This document shows positions 22,480 to 33,290 of a stretch of DNA of 64,000 bases, piece after piece. Both the position numbers and the translations under genes were made by a program. This DNA comes from Paratinospora sagittata (taxonomy: Eukaryota > Streptophyta > Magnoliopsida > Ranunculales > Menispermaceae): NCBI GenBank assembly GCA_035771175.1, contig CM069611.1, positions 16,937,366-17,001,365 of the forward strand, given 5' to 3'. Position 1 is the first letter of the stretch; each line of letters begins with the position of its first letter. Below the pieces are notes generated by a model, which was not told the DNA's origin, searched no databases, and saw only the letters and a list, made by a program, of their open reading frames with translations.

Positions 22480-23722
22480 TGGTAGGAGTAGCCCTAATTG
22501 AAAATAAAATGAGAGAAAGTCGATTAGGCACATACAACTAAGACCTTTAGATGCTCTAGTTAGGAATAGTGATCTATTGACAATTCATGTTACCGATAGA
22601 GGTAGAGGAAGACTTAAAATTACATTGATAAAAATAATTAAGAAAGATATAAATATTTATATTTTAAATGTTAATTTATCCCTTTTATAGAAATAGTGAA
22701 TGAAGCAAATTCATATGACTGACCCATGTAATATGAAAAAAGCTTACTTAAGTTGAGTTGAGTTACATGATGGTTTCTTATAAATATAGCACTACATAAG
22801 AAAAAAATTTATTACTTTTATGAGCAAAATTTCATCTTGGCATGCATTTACTTGTTAGGTCACATGACACTTCAAAAAAAAAGAAATAGTTACCAACAAC
22901 CGTAGTTTTTGACTCTCATTTCTATCTTTCTTGAATCTTAATCTTATGGAAATCAAGTGTTTATATTATTAGATTGGGAATCTAAATGTAATATTATTTG
23001 CTGATCTTTAAAAAAATAAATAATAATATTTAGGTGCATGCATTTGTGTGCTTTCTTAAATCCATCACGCTTTCTATTGTCTATAATATCAAAATGATGT
23101 GACATTTCTGTGAATAATCTTTGTCAAAATATCAAGGTTAATCAATCAGTGTTAAATTTCGTTGAAATTAATTGAGATTGTGGTGTAATATTCATCATTA
23201 ATTGACATAGTAGCATTTAACTCGATTTCCTTTGTAAACTTAAAATGCAACAGATTCTCATATAATACTAAAGAAAAATATATAAATGAGTATATGACGT
23301 TGACACCCCAACAAACTAATCGATTCACGAGGCCTGATCTCTTTCATTGCTCTTTCCATTTGTACCAATGTGTCGAAATGACCACATATTACAAGTTACG
23401 TAACGTGCCCTCTTTTTTTCGTCCATGATAAGATCGTTATTGCTTTCCAACAAGCGTGCCGAATTTGTTCGCGTGCCTCCAATGATCATATGGTTTCTTT
23501 ATAGATAGAAAGATCAACTTAATATTATTCTCTTATTTTCAATTTGACTTATGTAGACTAGACAGACCGATTAATTTTTATATAAATATAAGAGAAATTT
23601 TGTAAAAAAAATAAACAAACTTTAAAAAAATGTAAGTATAGTTTAATCTTAAGAAGTACCCACTAAAAGCTTATTTTATCTTTTATAACAAAAAAAAAAT
23701 ATTCAATCTATAAAAATAAGAA
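22480..23722. other. AT-rich spacer, no feature recognised
   Basis: No ORF, LTR end, intron-exon structure or array was recognised. Confidence 0.5.
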
Positions 23723-23862
23723 GATGGCAAAGTAGCTAAAGCTCGTATTCATGATTTATAAAGATATGAGTTCGAGTCTCATCGTTAAGTAGGAGTAGAG
23801 GCAACCTATGCCTGGAAAAAATTTCTTGGGTCCTGGACTACATGTGGGTAGCGAAAAAAAAA
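23723..23862 (+). mobile_element. tRNA-derived SINE-like element
   Basis: It has a box A-like TGGCAAAGTAGC (23725) and a near-consensus box B GAGTTCGAGTCTC (23768), a 3' body CCTGGACTACATGTGGGTAG and an A-run end. No clear target duplication was found. Confidence 0.6.
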
Positions 23863-24610
23863 CTTAAATTGTTAAAATTTTAAAACTATAGTTTTAAATT
23901 TTAAAATGTAATTTTAGAAAAATATAGAGTAATATAATATTTTAACAATTTAAGTTTTATTTTCACTAGTGCTCTCACGTTTCCTTGACTTTTTAAGGTT
24001 TTAATTAATATTTTAATTTAGTCCTCTTTAATTACAATATTTCATCCTATTTAAAATAAGAAAGTTTTGGTTTTTTTTTAAAAAAAATTTCATTAAAAGA
24101 TATAAATTTGTTAACAAAAAATAATATTACCAAAATGTTACAAAATTCAAAATTTTGTTGAAAAATAACACGTGAACTCATGCACAACTCAACTCAACTA
24201 CAAATAGTCAATTACATAAATCTACTTCCTCCATACTTCGCTCTATCCAAGACATTGTTAAAAGATTTCTCTTCTAAATTGGAACATCTAAAGGTCTTCG
24301 TTATATATATTTAAATCACCTTAATAGGTCTTCTCTCATTTTATCTTTAATTACGGCTACTTCCACCATTTCTCATATATCTCCATTTTTAATTCTATTT
24401 TTAAAAGTTTTACTGTAAATTCATTATAACATACACATCCCCATTACACTTAATTTATTTACTTATAGTTTTTTTCATTACCCAACATTAATCCCTTCCA
24501 CATAGCATAGCTGGCCTAACAATAGGTTTATAAAATCTTTACTTTAATGGAATGCGTTGATCATATAATACTTTCGAAACACTGTTTCATTTAACCCATC
24601 TTACTCAGAC

Positions 24611-24824
24611 TTTTTTTTTTTTTTTTTTTGGGAGAAAAAACAATGTTAGTAGTTAGTTATATAACCAACTCTATTACTATACCGCACTCTCAGGGATGTA
24701 TCAGGCTCGTTCTTGACCCATTAAACTCCTCACTCCCTAAGGTGAGACAATAATAAAGTTGAACCTAGAACATTTGGGTTCCAAAGTTGTCTCTTTTCCA
24801 GCTATACCAACTTCATATTAGCAT
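24611..24824 (-). mobile_element. tRNA-derived SINE, minus strand
   Basis: The left end is a 19-base T run (the poly-A tail on the minus strand). The minus strand has box A-like TGGTATAGCTGG and box B-like AGGTTCAACTT. The body matches the copy at 60435-60648. Flanks TTACTCAGACTTTTT and CTACTCTAACTTTTT are a diverged target duplication. Confidence 0.7.
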
Positions 24825-25619
24825 CCTACTCTAACTTTTTGATTCACATCATCGCTTATTTTACCTTCTTAATGAATAATCGATCTCAAATATCTAAAAT
24901 TTTTACTTATTGGTATCTTTTGACTTTCAATCTTTACTATCTCTAGATTTATATTTCTACTTTTACTAAAAGTACATCTAATTAATGTATGCTATTTTGG
25001 TCCTACTAATCTTAAACTCTTACGTCTCTTTACAAACCTCTATTTTAGCAATTACTTTAGATTTAATCTTCATCGATTAACACTATCTTGTCTATAAATA
25101 ACATACACCGTGAAATATCATCCTGAATATATATGTTTAGTTAATTCAATTATAACTAGTACAAAAGGATATGGGCTTAATGTGCACTCATCTTAGTGAA
25201 TATAATAGATCACGTTTTTACTAAGTTAACTTGCATGCCTTACAAGAGAATGTTAATCCTTATCTTTTAGGTGTACATGTCATACCTATCTGGTTTGGTC
25301 AAACTCATTTGTGTGTGCCTAACGTAAATCATCAAATTATCTTTAATTTATTAATAAAAAATATTAATGAAAATATTAAGTTTTTTTTTTAATTCAAATA
25401 TTGTGTTAGTGAACCAAAGTTTATAAAATAGAAACTCTCATGAGATTTTTTAGCTGCAAATTTATAATATATTCTATTATAACATATATTTTTCAAGAAA
25501 AAATCCCATCTTGTAATATAATAATTCCATGAATAAATTAATACAAATGAATTTAATTGGTATGAGAAAATTCATAAAATGAATTTAAATGATATCACAA
25601 GAAATTATGGAATTAGACG

Positions 25620-25629
25620 GAAAAAAGTG
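25620..25629. repeat. 10-bp target duplication, left (GAAAAAAGTG)
   Basis: Identical to 26241-26250 and abutting the inverted ends of the MITE. Confidence 0.8.
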
Positions 25630-26240
25630 GGGTGCGTTTTTGCGGACGACCTGCAGGTCCTCAAAGACTCGGATACGCGCCACGCTACTGTCGCGTGGCG
25701 CATGTCTCCTTTTTCTAATTTTTTTTTATCAATTTTTTTTTTAAGAAAAAAACTAATAAAATTAGCTCTCCCAAAAGGACGTATTACGCCTATATAAATA
25801 CAAACCGTCTTATCTGCTTTTTTAACTAAAGGCAAACCACACATATATAATAATATTATATAATTTTGATTATTTCTTTATATTTCTAATAAAATTATTT
25901 TTAAGAAAACTAAGTAAAAATATATTTTTGTAACATTAATTTTTAAAATAAAAGCTAATAAAATCTATAAAATTGATTTTCCTTTCCAAAAATTAATAAG
26001 TTATTTTTCAAATAAAATTTAAAATTAATTTTAAGAAAACTGATAAATGATTTTTTTTATAAAACTAAAAATTATTTTTAGAATCTTCACTTTTTTTGAA
26101 TTTTTATTATTTTATTTTAATTTTTCGTCCTTTATTAACTTTTTTTTAAAAAGAAAAATAGATAAATCTTTTTTTGAAAAAACCCCGACACGCGCGACGC
26201 GGAGAGTCTCTGCGGACCCCCGGGTCCGCTAAAACGCACC
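25630..26240. mobile_element. Mutator-like MITE upstream of the RCC1 gene
   Basis: The ends GGGTGCGTTTTTGCGGAC and GTCCGCTAAAACGCACC are inverted repeats, imperfect for about 55 bp (GC-rich arms containing CGCGCCACGC and GACACGCGCGACGC). The core is AT-rich and non-coding. The 10-bp identical flanking duplication is in the 8-11 bp range of Mutator-type transposases. Its right end is about 127 bp before the RCC1 start codon. Confidence 0.8.
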
Positions 26241-26250
26241 GAAAAAAGTG
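26241..26250. repeat. 10-bp target duplication, right (GAAAAAAGTG)
   Basis: Pairs with 25620-25629. Confidence 0.8.
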
Positions 26251-26367
26251 ACGCTGGAACGGGGCTATTAGCTGAGAACACATTTAAATATTTAATCAAT
26301 CAATGAGCAAGGTTCCTATATCGCTGACAACACTTCCCAAGGCCCAACAGCTTCTTCGCTGGTAAAA

Positions 26368-26449
26368 ATGGCGGATTCTAGTTCCGGCCGGTTGTCTCAG
26401 AAAGTTCTCCAAGTAGCTGCTGGTGAATCTCATACTCTTGCTCTCACAG
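26368..26449 (+). CDS. RCC1-like gene, exon 1
   Basis: Starts ATGGCGGATTCTAGTTCC; ends CTCACAG before GTAATC. Encodes the first blade strand (QVAAGESHTLALT). Confidence 0.85.
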
Positions 26450-29400
26450 GTAATCTTTTCAACATATCTTCGTCTTTTTTCTTAGAATTTATTCATTTAA
26501 TTGAATAATCCAATGAACATAGGGGAAAATCTTTGATGTTTTTGTGATTTTGGATTAATGGGTATTTGTTAATGTAGGAGATGGTAAAGTATTTTCATGG
26601 GGTAGAGGGACGTTTGGTCGAATTGGGACTGGAAAAGAAGAAGATGAAGTTTTGCCAGTAAGGGTTGAGTTTGATTGTTCAAGAAAAAGTGGAGTTTTTG
26701 CTGAGAATTCTGGAGGAGGAAGGACTGTGAAACCTAAATTTGTACAAGTTGCAGCAGGGGCATATCACAGTCTTGCATTACAAGGTTATCTTCATTTGAA
26801 GATTTTCAAATCTTCTTCTTTTTTTTTTAATTAATTATTGTTTATGCTTTCTACATATTCAATCTTATAATTTGTAGATAAATCTGGGTTTTTAGATTCT
26901 TGTGCTACTGAAATTGAGATCCACTACTAGACACTCCTGTGTGGTTACTTTGGTGGAATTCATAAAAAATTGAGAATTGTGAGATTCAATTCTTTTACAA
27001 ACTTCTGCTAAAGCTTAATCTGACTTTCCTTAATTCTCATCAGTTTTTACATATGTTCTTCAATTAACAAAGTTTTACTAATTTTATTACCATTTTGTTT
27101 CTTTCGGAAGATTGACGTCTTTGCTTGCTTTGTAATCTAATATTGCTCTCTGAAACTATACACTATACCACAGAAAAAAAAGGTTTACGCGAGATGGCTA
27201 ATCTATGTTTATTGAGGTGGGTGGGGCTTTAATGTTATAGGTGTGCAATGACCCATAAATAGAACCCGCCCAATTGATGCGACTGGAGATACTCATAGAT
27301 CTAGGTTCAATGGGGGAAAATAAAACGAATTGATTGTGTAAAGAATCTTGTGCTTTGGAGCAAGACTCCAGCCCATACTTTTGTTTGGTATCAGGGTAAG
27401 CTTCTAAAAATCTTATTGTTTATATTGGTTATTAGCCACAGGATTGTGAAAACATGGTACTCATGATCCCTTATATTGAATATGGAAGTGAGATACAAAG
27501 GAGTTCCGCTGGTTGGTGCAATCTTTTGTCGTACGAAGATAAATCTAAGTATGCATATCATCATTAAATCATTATTGTAATTAGAACTCTTTTGATCCCC
27601 TTGGCTTTCGGCCCTTCCATTCTTTACTGTTATGCAAGTAATGCTTATTCTTAATAATATTGTCATACTTAAAACATTTTTTGCAATTCATAATGATTTT
27701 TCTTCTAAAGAGAATTTGATTAGGTTTAAGAAATGTTGATTGCTTCCCTCTATAATCAGTTGCAAAAAAGGATGATGTGCAGAGGATGTGCCTCAATCTT
27801 TGTTGGATGTGAAAAAGCAAAATCCTTTCTTTTCTTTTGGATGCTACAGATGCTTGATTTGCTTAAGGGAGCTTGGAATTGTTATAACTAATAAAATTTA
27901 ATATCTGCCTAGTTTTCATTTGTATTATGTGACTACCGTAAAGTGATCAATAAGTTAACATCATTTTTCTAATCCTTCCATGTAATTTTAATCAAACGGT
28001 TTTGGTTTGTAGAAAAATTCTTGATAATCTACAAAATCAATATTCACACAAATAGGTTTGATAGTGCAAGATAGTACTGATGGAACTGTGGGCATTCAAG
28101 TGTGAGTTAATAGTTTCGAAATGGATTGTCATCACTCATTAGTAAACTTTTAAGTGTCTTTTAAAGTAACTAGGAGCATTAGATGGATATCATTGGAAAG
28201 ACAACTAGTGTAATGAGAAAAGCATGGGTAGTTGGAGCTTACTTTTCTCTCTCTCTCATTAACTCTTTAGTATGTAAAGCAATTGTAATTGAAGCAGATA
28301 TCCTTTTACTTTTTGAATTACAGATGATGGATCAGTTTGGTGCTGGGGTTATAATGTCTGTATCCTTCATAGCTGATGCATTTTTTTCAGATCAGTTTGA
28401 TTCATAAATATAGAAATGTCTGAACTTTTGTTCTTGATGTTTCTATCTCCTGGATGCCTCTCCTGTATTTCTTTTACTGTTTCATAGATGGCCAACTTGG
28501 TCTCAATCTTGAGAACTCCTCAGTTCCGCGTCTCTTGGACCAATTCCTTGAGCTGGGTCCTCCTGATTCTTTAAGAGATGAATCCAACACTGGCGGCCAA
28601 ACACCTCTAAAGGTAAACAAAAGCTTTATTTGTGTTCTAACAGCATTTATTTATTTATTTTTTTTTTTTGCGAACAAACTGAATCTATACTGGCAGGTAC
28701 GTAGTGTCAAAGCAGGGGGGATGATGTCACTCGCAATTGATACCCTCGGAGGCCTTTGGATATGGGGACACTGCCCATCACAAGGCAGCAGTGGTTATAC
28801 AGACTTCTCTCTTGTTAGCATCTCTACTCCATTGCCTGTTTGGGACTTCCACGGCCACACTGTTGTTAAAGTAGCATGTGGAAACGAGCATGTCGTAGCC
28901 TTAGTCAGCGCTGGAGAAACATTCACCGGAGGTGACCTCATATGCTATTCTTGGGGCGGCAACAACCATGGCCAGTTGGGCCTAGGTGACCGGCAGAATA
29001 GGGTGCGCCCTGAAATCATTGAAACTTTTAATCGAGGATGCCCATGGCAAGCATATGAGGTAGCATGCGGGGCATTTCATACAGCTGTGCTTACACATAA
29101 GAAAGACGGTAGCAGTGTAAACTCATCTCCCCTCGGTGATGTAGGACTAGAAGAGAAGGAAACAATTTGTTGGACATTTGGTCTTGGGGATAACGGGCAA
29201 CTTGGCCATGGAAACACCGATACCGCATTATCACCAAAAGCTGTTGAGGAACTACCTTCAGATGTACTCCTGATTTCCGTTGATTGTGGCTTCTTTCACA
29301 CTTGTGTAGTATCTTCAGCTGGGGAAGTTTCGTCATGGGGTATGGAAAAGGGTCTTGGCCTATGCCCGGATGCTACTTTTACTGGAACTGATCCTGGTGA

Positions 29401-30016
29401 TGCGCTTTCTCCTCTAAGGATTTTATGTTATGAGCCTTATGCCCCGAAGGTTCTTGATCCAGTCCAAGTTGTATGTGGAGCTGCTCATACTGTTCTTGTC
29501 GCTCACAGTGGATATAAGCTTTGGGCTTGGGGTCGGGGACGAAGTGGAGTCCTTGGAAGAGGTAACACCATTGATAGCTTTGCTCCTTGTCTTGTAATGT
29601 GGCCACCACTCGACGAGGACTTCAATAACGGAACAGAAACGAGACGGGGGAAAGCAAAGGTAGATGAGAAGAAGCCGAGAGAACTCCTGGATATGGAAGA
29701 AAGCTTATCCTTGGCACTGGAACAAGTGCAACTTCTCCAGTCTAGACTAGCTGTCATGGAGCGGTATGCTAGTATATTACACGGCTCTATTTTTGGAAAA
29801 CCATTTGAGGAGAAGGATTTGCCGCATTCGCTGCAGCATTCAAGTACATTCGATATTGCTAAGGAATGGGAGAATGTATTAGAGGCAGCGGATAATGAGA
29901 CGGTCGCAAGGATGGAGATGTTCTTCCGTAATATGCTTATGAGCGTGAAGAATAAGCGGCTCAAGAGAAGGATTCAGGAACTGATTAAGGAATGTCTGCA
30001 ACCTCCCACCAAATGA
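26368..30016 (+). CDS. RCC1-repeat (regulator of chromosome condensation-like) protein
   Basis: Five exons give a continuous 589-residue frame: 26368-26449, 26578-26784, 28324-28359, 28488-28612 and 28697-30016, all with GT/AG introns. Exon phases restore blade motifs across the joins, for example LALQ/DDGSVWCWG and WGYNV/YGQLG. About seven RCC1 blades follow one another (GDGKVFSWGRG, WGYNVYGQLGLN, GGNNHGQLGLGD, GLGDNGQLGHGN, WGRGRSGVLGRGN), each with a VACG-H-ALV strand. A coiled-coil/basic tail follows (about residues 478-589: LLDMEESLSLALEQVQLLQS, KNKRLKRRIQELIKECL). The family folds as a seven-bladed propeller; plant members have varied roles, so no specific function is claimed. No signal peptide or membrane segment is seen. 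A MITE lies just upstream. Confidence 0.88.
26578..26784 (+). CDS. RCC1-like gene, exon 2
   Basis: Acceptor TTAATGTAG, donor CAAG/GTTATC. Completes blade 1 and enters blade 2. Confidence 0.85.
28324..28359 (+). CDS. RCC1-like gene, exon 3 (36 bp micro-exon)
   Basis: Acceptor GAATTACAG; donor AATGTCT/GTATCC chosen because only it restores the WGYNVYGQLG blade motif with exon 4. The nearer GTCTGT three bases upstream would break the frame. Confidence 0.75.
28488..28612 (+). CDS. RCC1-like gene, exon 4
   Basis: Acceptor GTTTCATAG, donor CTAAAG/GTAAAC. Encodes YGQLGLNLENSSVPRL and the loop to blade 3. Confidence 0.8.
28613..28696 (+). other. 84-bp intron 4 of the RCC1-like gene, in frame and stop-free
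   Basis: GTAAAC...TGGCAG bounds a T-rich 84-bp intron (28 codons) with no stop in the reading frame. Retention would add a hydrophobic, Phe-rich loop (LTAFIYLFFFFANKL) between blades. I treat it as an intron because of its canonical ends and pyrimidine tract. Confidence 0.6.
28697..30016 (+). CDS. RCC1-like gene, exon 5
   Basis: Acceptor ACTGGCAG. An uninterrupted 1320 bp carries the remaining blades and the coiled-coil tail, ending TGA at 30014-30016. Confidence 0.88.
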   Translation, partial: VRSVKAGGMMSLAIDTLGGLWIWGHCPSQGSSGYTDFSLVSISTPLPVWDFHGHTVVKVACGNEHVVALVSAGETFTGGDLICYSWGGNNHGQLGLGDRQNRVRPEIIETFNRGCPWQAYEVACGAFHTAVLTHKKDGSSVNSSPLGDVGLEEKETICWTFGLGDNGQLGHGNTDTALSPKAVEELPSDVLLISVDCGFFHTCVVSSAGEVSSWGMEKGLGLCPDATFTGTDPGDALSPLRILCYEPYAPKVLDPVQVVCGAAHTVLVAHSGYKLWAWGRGRSGVLGRGNTIDSFAPCLVMWPPLDEDFNNGTETRRGKAKVDEKKPRELLDMEESLSLALEQVQLLQSRLAVMERYASILHGSIFGKPFEEKDLPHSLQHSSTFDIAKEWENVLEAADNETVARMEMFFRNMLMSVKNKRLKRRIQELIKECLQPPTK

Positions 30017-30712
30017 AGGCAGCCAATGTAGATTACAGATTAATTTGCATATACTATTCTACATGTAAGTTAAATACATTTAATTTGGCTGTGCCATGCA
30101 TCTCGGGCATTTTTTCCCTGGTGCTAGTGCGTGTAAAATATATTACAAGTTAGAGGAGGGTGATTCTTGTGGAAGCGCTTGAGCTCATATATCACGATAT
30201 GGACGCCATATATTTTTCCAAATTTGACATTATTGGCTGTTTACCAGTGTATATACTCTACAGAATTTTTTACTTTAAGTGGCCAAATATTTTGATAATC
30301 CACAAATTGTCGCAAATAATTCTAGCGACATCATCAGTTCCGTCGCTAGCTTGCTTACCAATTCACTGTCGTTGAAAGCTTCAACATTGTCGCCAAAGAC
30401 TCATTAAGACGACAACTATTTTGTCGTAAATAGACGAATCTAGTCTGTTGCCGAAGACAAATTTCGTTGCTATTGGTCACTTTCCGTGACGAATGTTTTC
30501 TTTTTTCACGATGAATTTTTTCGTAGCTAATAAATATTTTAAAATTATTTTATAATATCTTTCTTTTATTTTTATTTTTTATGTAAACCTGCTACAAGAA
30601 ATTTTGAATTTTTACAAATTTTTAAACAGAAAATATTTGAGAAATTTTTGAACTTCATTGTATATCTTGAAACTTTGGGTCTACTTATTATTCTTTAAAA
30701 CAAAATTACAAC
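30017..30712 (+). other. 3' flank of RCC1-like gene with dispersed GTCGC motifs
   Basis: The probable 3' UTR lies in the first 100-300 bp. From about 30310 to 30540, blocks such as GTCGCTAGC, TGTCGTTGAAAG, TTTGTCGTAAATAG and CGTTGCTATTGG resemble the body of common plant MITEs, but no paired termini were found. Confidence 0.4.
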
Positions 30713-31589
30713 CAAGGTTTAAAAATTCGCGAGGCGCAATTTGAGGTGGTTTCCTTTTGTGAGGTTAGGCATAAGCCTCAAGGCGGTACAACGTGTAAGC
30801 CTCATATTTTATGAAAAGAATACATAAAAGCTTTTAAATTAATTCTAAAAAATTAATATCATTAATAAATAGATAAACATGAAATATAAATAAACTTGAG
30901 CTATTTTTTGTATTCTTATCTCATCACATAACATTGTTTTTCAAATTTTATGTTTTAATATATCAAAAAATAAAACTTGTAGAAAATTAACAAATAAAAG
31001 ACAACACTATAAGATATTACTCACTTTCTAGTTTTCTCATTCTTTAGTAACTTTTAAAGTCTCTTCCTAGTTTTTATATTCTTTAGTAACTTTTTAAGTT
31101 TTTAAACTTTTTCTTATGATGTGCCTTGCGATTCACTTGGTAATGTGTATCTAGTTTATAAAAAAACAGGCTTTGAGCTTCAAAACTTGGAGCTCTCCTA
31201 ATACTTGATATTATAGATTTTGAAAAGAAAAAGAGCTAGCGTATTTATACTAATATCAATCGAAGTGTTTTGGGAAGAATAATGTAATAAGTAAAATGAT
31301 TTAGAGTTTAGGCTTGCAATTTTAGAACTTGGACCGCTCTTAAATAATTAAGATTAGAACTTTAAATAAAAAGTGTATTTATTCTAGTATTAGTTGAAGT
31401 ATTTTGGAAAATAATAGAAAAATGTAAATAGAAAAATGGGGGAAGTGTAAGTCTCAAGGCATAAGCTTTATGTAATCGAGTAAGTTTCAATAAGGTACCA
31501 GTGAGGCTTAAGCCTTAAGACGGTTTTCAATAGCCTCGAGGCGATGCTAGCCTTAAAGGCACAAGTTTCAATGAATTTTTAAGACTATG
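30713..31589. mobile_element. hAT-type MITE, 877 bp
   Basis: Ends CAAGGTTTAAAAATTC and (reverse complement of right end) CATAGTCTTAAAAATTC are imperfect inverted repeats. Both flanks carry ATTACAAC (30705-30712 and 31590-31597), an exact 8-bp target duplication as hAT transposases make. The subterminal parts contain GCCTCAAGGCG and CCTCGAGGCG blocks. No transposase is encoded. Confidence 0.8.
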
Positions 31590-31597
31590 ATTACAAC

Positions 31598-32346
31598 AAT
31601 ATATTCCATCAAAATAATAATAAAAAATACTACATGTTGCATTGTAAATATCACTATGCACTTTGATTTCATGTTTGGTATCAGCTCCCTCATGAGTGCA
31701 ACAACATAGCCCTTCCCAACATCTTCGTATATATATGCCATCAAACTTCCAACCATAACTATTTTGTTGTCCTCACATGAACCAAGTGAGCTTCAAGAGC
31801 AAACCTGCACAGAGATAGTTATACATATGGAACACGTCAATACTTTCAGAGATTCCAGGAAACAGTGGAGACAGTACAAATGGGAATTAGTTTATTAATT
31901 AATTAGATTTATAAGCGCCTCTTACCATTAATAGTGTGCTCTGAGAGGGAGGGATAGTGCCCCAATGGCATTGTTTGATCATATAGTCAGTGGTATTAAT
32001 TTCAATGAACCCGTCAGTGGTATTAATTTCAATGAACCCCACGTCACTCTTCCCATTGAAGCTGCATTATATATACCATTAATCAATCAAGAATATATAA
32101 CATTATAGAGAGGAGACTTGCAATATAATTGCAAACAAGCTGCAATTAATTGCAACTATATATATCATGGCCTTTATTCCTGAGAGTTGCATGGGAGAGC
32201 TTGTAACTCCTTTTTAGCTTCTCCAACTTTGGCATCACTTCCACCCTTTTGTTCAATAAATCAACAGGAGATTGGTAGCCCACTCTTTATGAAGCTCTAC
32301 CCAATGATTTAAAGGCCCTTTCCCACTTCCTTCCACATAATCAATA
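31598..32346. other. Unassigned spacer
   Basis: No gene recognised. A perfect tandem duplication of a 27-bp unit, beginning GTCAGTGGTATTAATTTC, lies at 31986-32012 and 32013-32039. Short minus-strand open stretches (for example 31568-31756) match nothing I know. Confidence 0.5.
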
Positions 32347-32771
32347 TGACGCCCCGAAAATTATTTCATCTAGCCCATAACCCAATTGCACTTTGCCCAA
32401 ACTCTATGTGTTGCCTTGATATGGTCGGTGTTTGTTTGATGGTTGTTTAATGTTTGTATAGTTGATACTTGATAATGTATACAAATATATGTATTATAAA
32501 TTGTATATGGGTCATGTTAAATTAAAGTATAATGTATATGTTATTATTTATGCATAGGTCCATTAAACCATGAATTGATATGGGTTAGGATTGAATGAAT
32601 AAAAGGATAAATGAGAATGAAAATTTGGTGTATTAAATGGATTGGACATTTAAAATACATGGAAGCATGAGATTGGTTAAAGTACATGTGGTTGGTATGG
32701 GTAGTATGAGACCAACACATGTGAAGGTTGGTGCATGAAAGTGGACAAGTCTTTCATGCCCACTTCTCTTA

Positions 32772-32847
32772 TCCAAGAATGTGCTAGAAAGTGAGGTGAG
32801 TGGAGAGAATCCAAGAATGTGCTAGAAAGTGAGGTGAGTGGAGAGAA
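32772..32847 (+). repeat. Perfect 38-bp tandem duplication
   Basis: The unit beginning TCCAAGAATGTGCTAGAAAG occupies 32772-32809 and 32810-32847, identical. Confidence 0.9.
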
Positions 32848-32939
32848 AGGAAAAAAATAAAAGAAAAGAAGAGAAAGGAAAGAAGAAGAGAAAGAAAGAG
32901 GGAGTTGCAGGAGGAAAATCTCTGCGACGTTTTCATCAA

Positions 32940-33290
32940 AATCTAACCTCTCAAACCAAGTTGGTCTGAAAGTCTGGATTTCTCGCGCCGTTTCGCTCAA
33001 ACTTATAGATCTCCTCAATCTACCGTTGGATGGATATCAAATTTGAGTATGTAGTTTAAAACCGATATTTCTGCATTCTGAATGGTGGAGATCTTAATTA
33101 AGGTTTCGTCTAAGAGATCTAACCTCTCAAACGAAACTGGTCGGAAAGTTTGGATTTCTCACGCCGTTTCTCTCAAACTTATAGATCTCCTCAATCTACC
33201 GTTGGATGGATATCAAATTTGGTTATGTAGTTGAAAACTGATATTTCTGCATTCTGAACGGTGGAGATGTTTAAGAGTTAAGTATGTTGT
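32940..33290 (+). repeat. About 175-bp tandem duplication within LTR
   Basis: ATCTAACCTCTCAAAC, CTCAAACTTATAGATCTCCT and GATATTTCTGCATTCTGAA occur in order twice. A partial third (CCACCGTTGGATTGGGCTG) is at about 33381. Confidence 0.8.

Noticed and set aside
28454..28487. An upstream ATG at 28454 that would start a 520-residue protein.
   Set aside because: It lies in intron 3. Exons 1-3 upstream supply the missing first blades in frame, and the ATG-to-exon stretch encodes no propeller motif.
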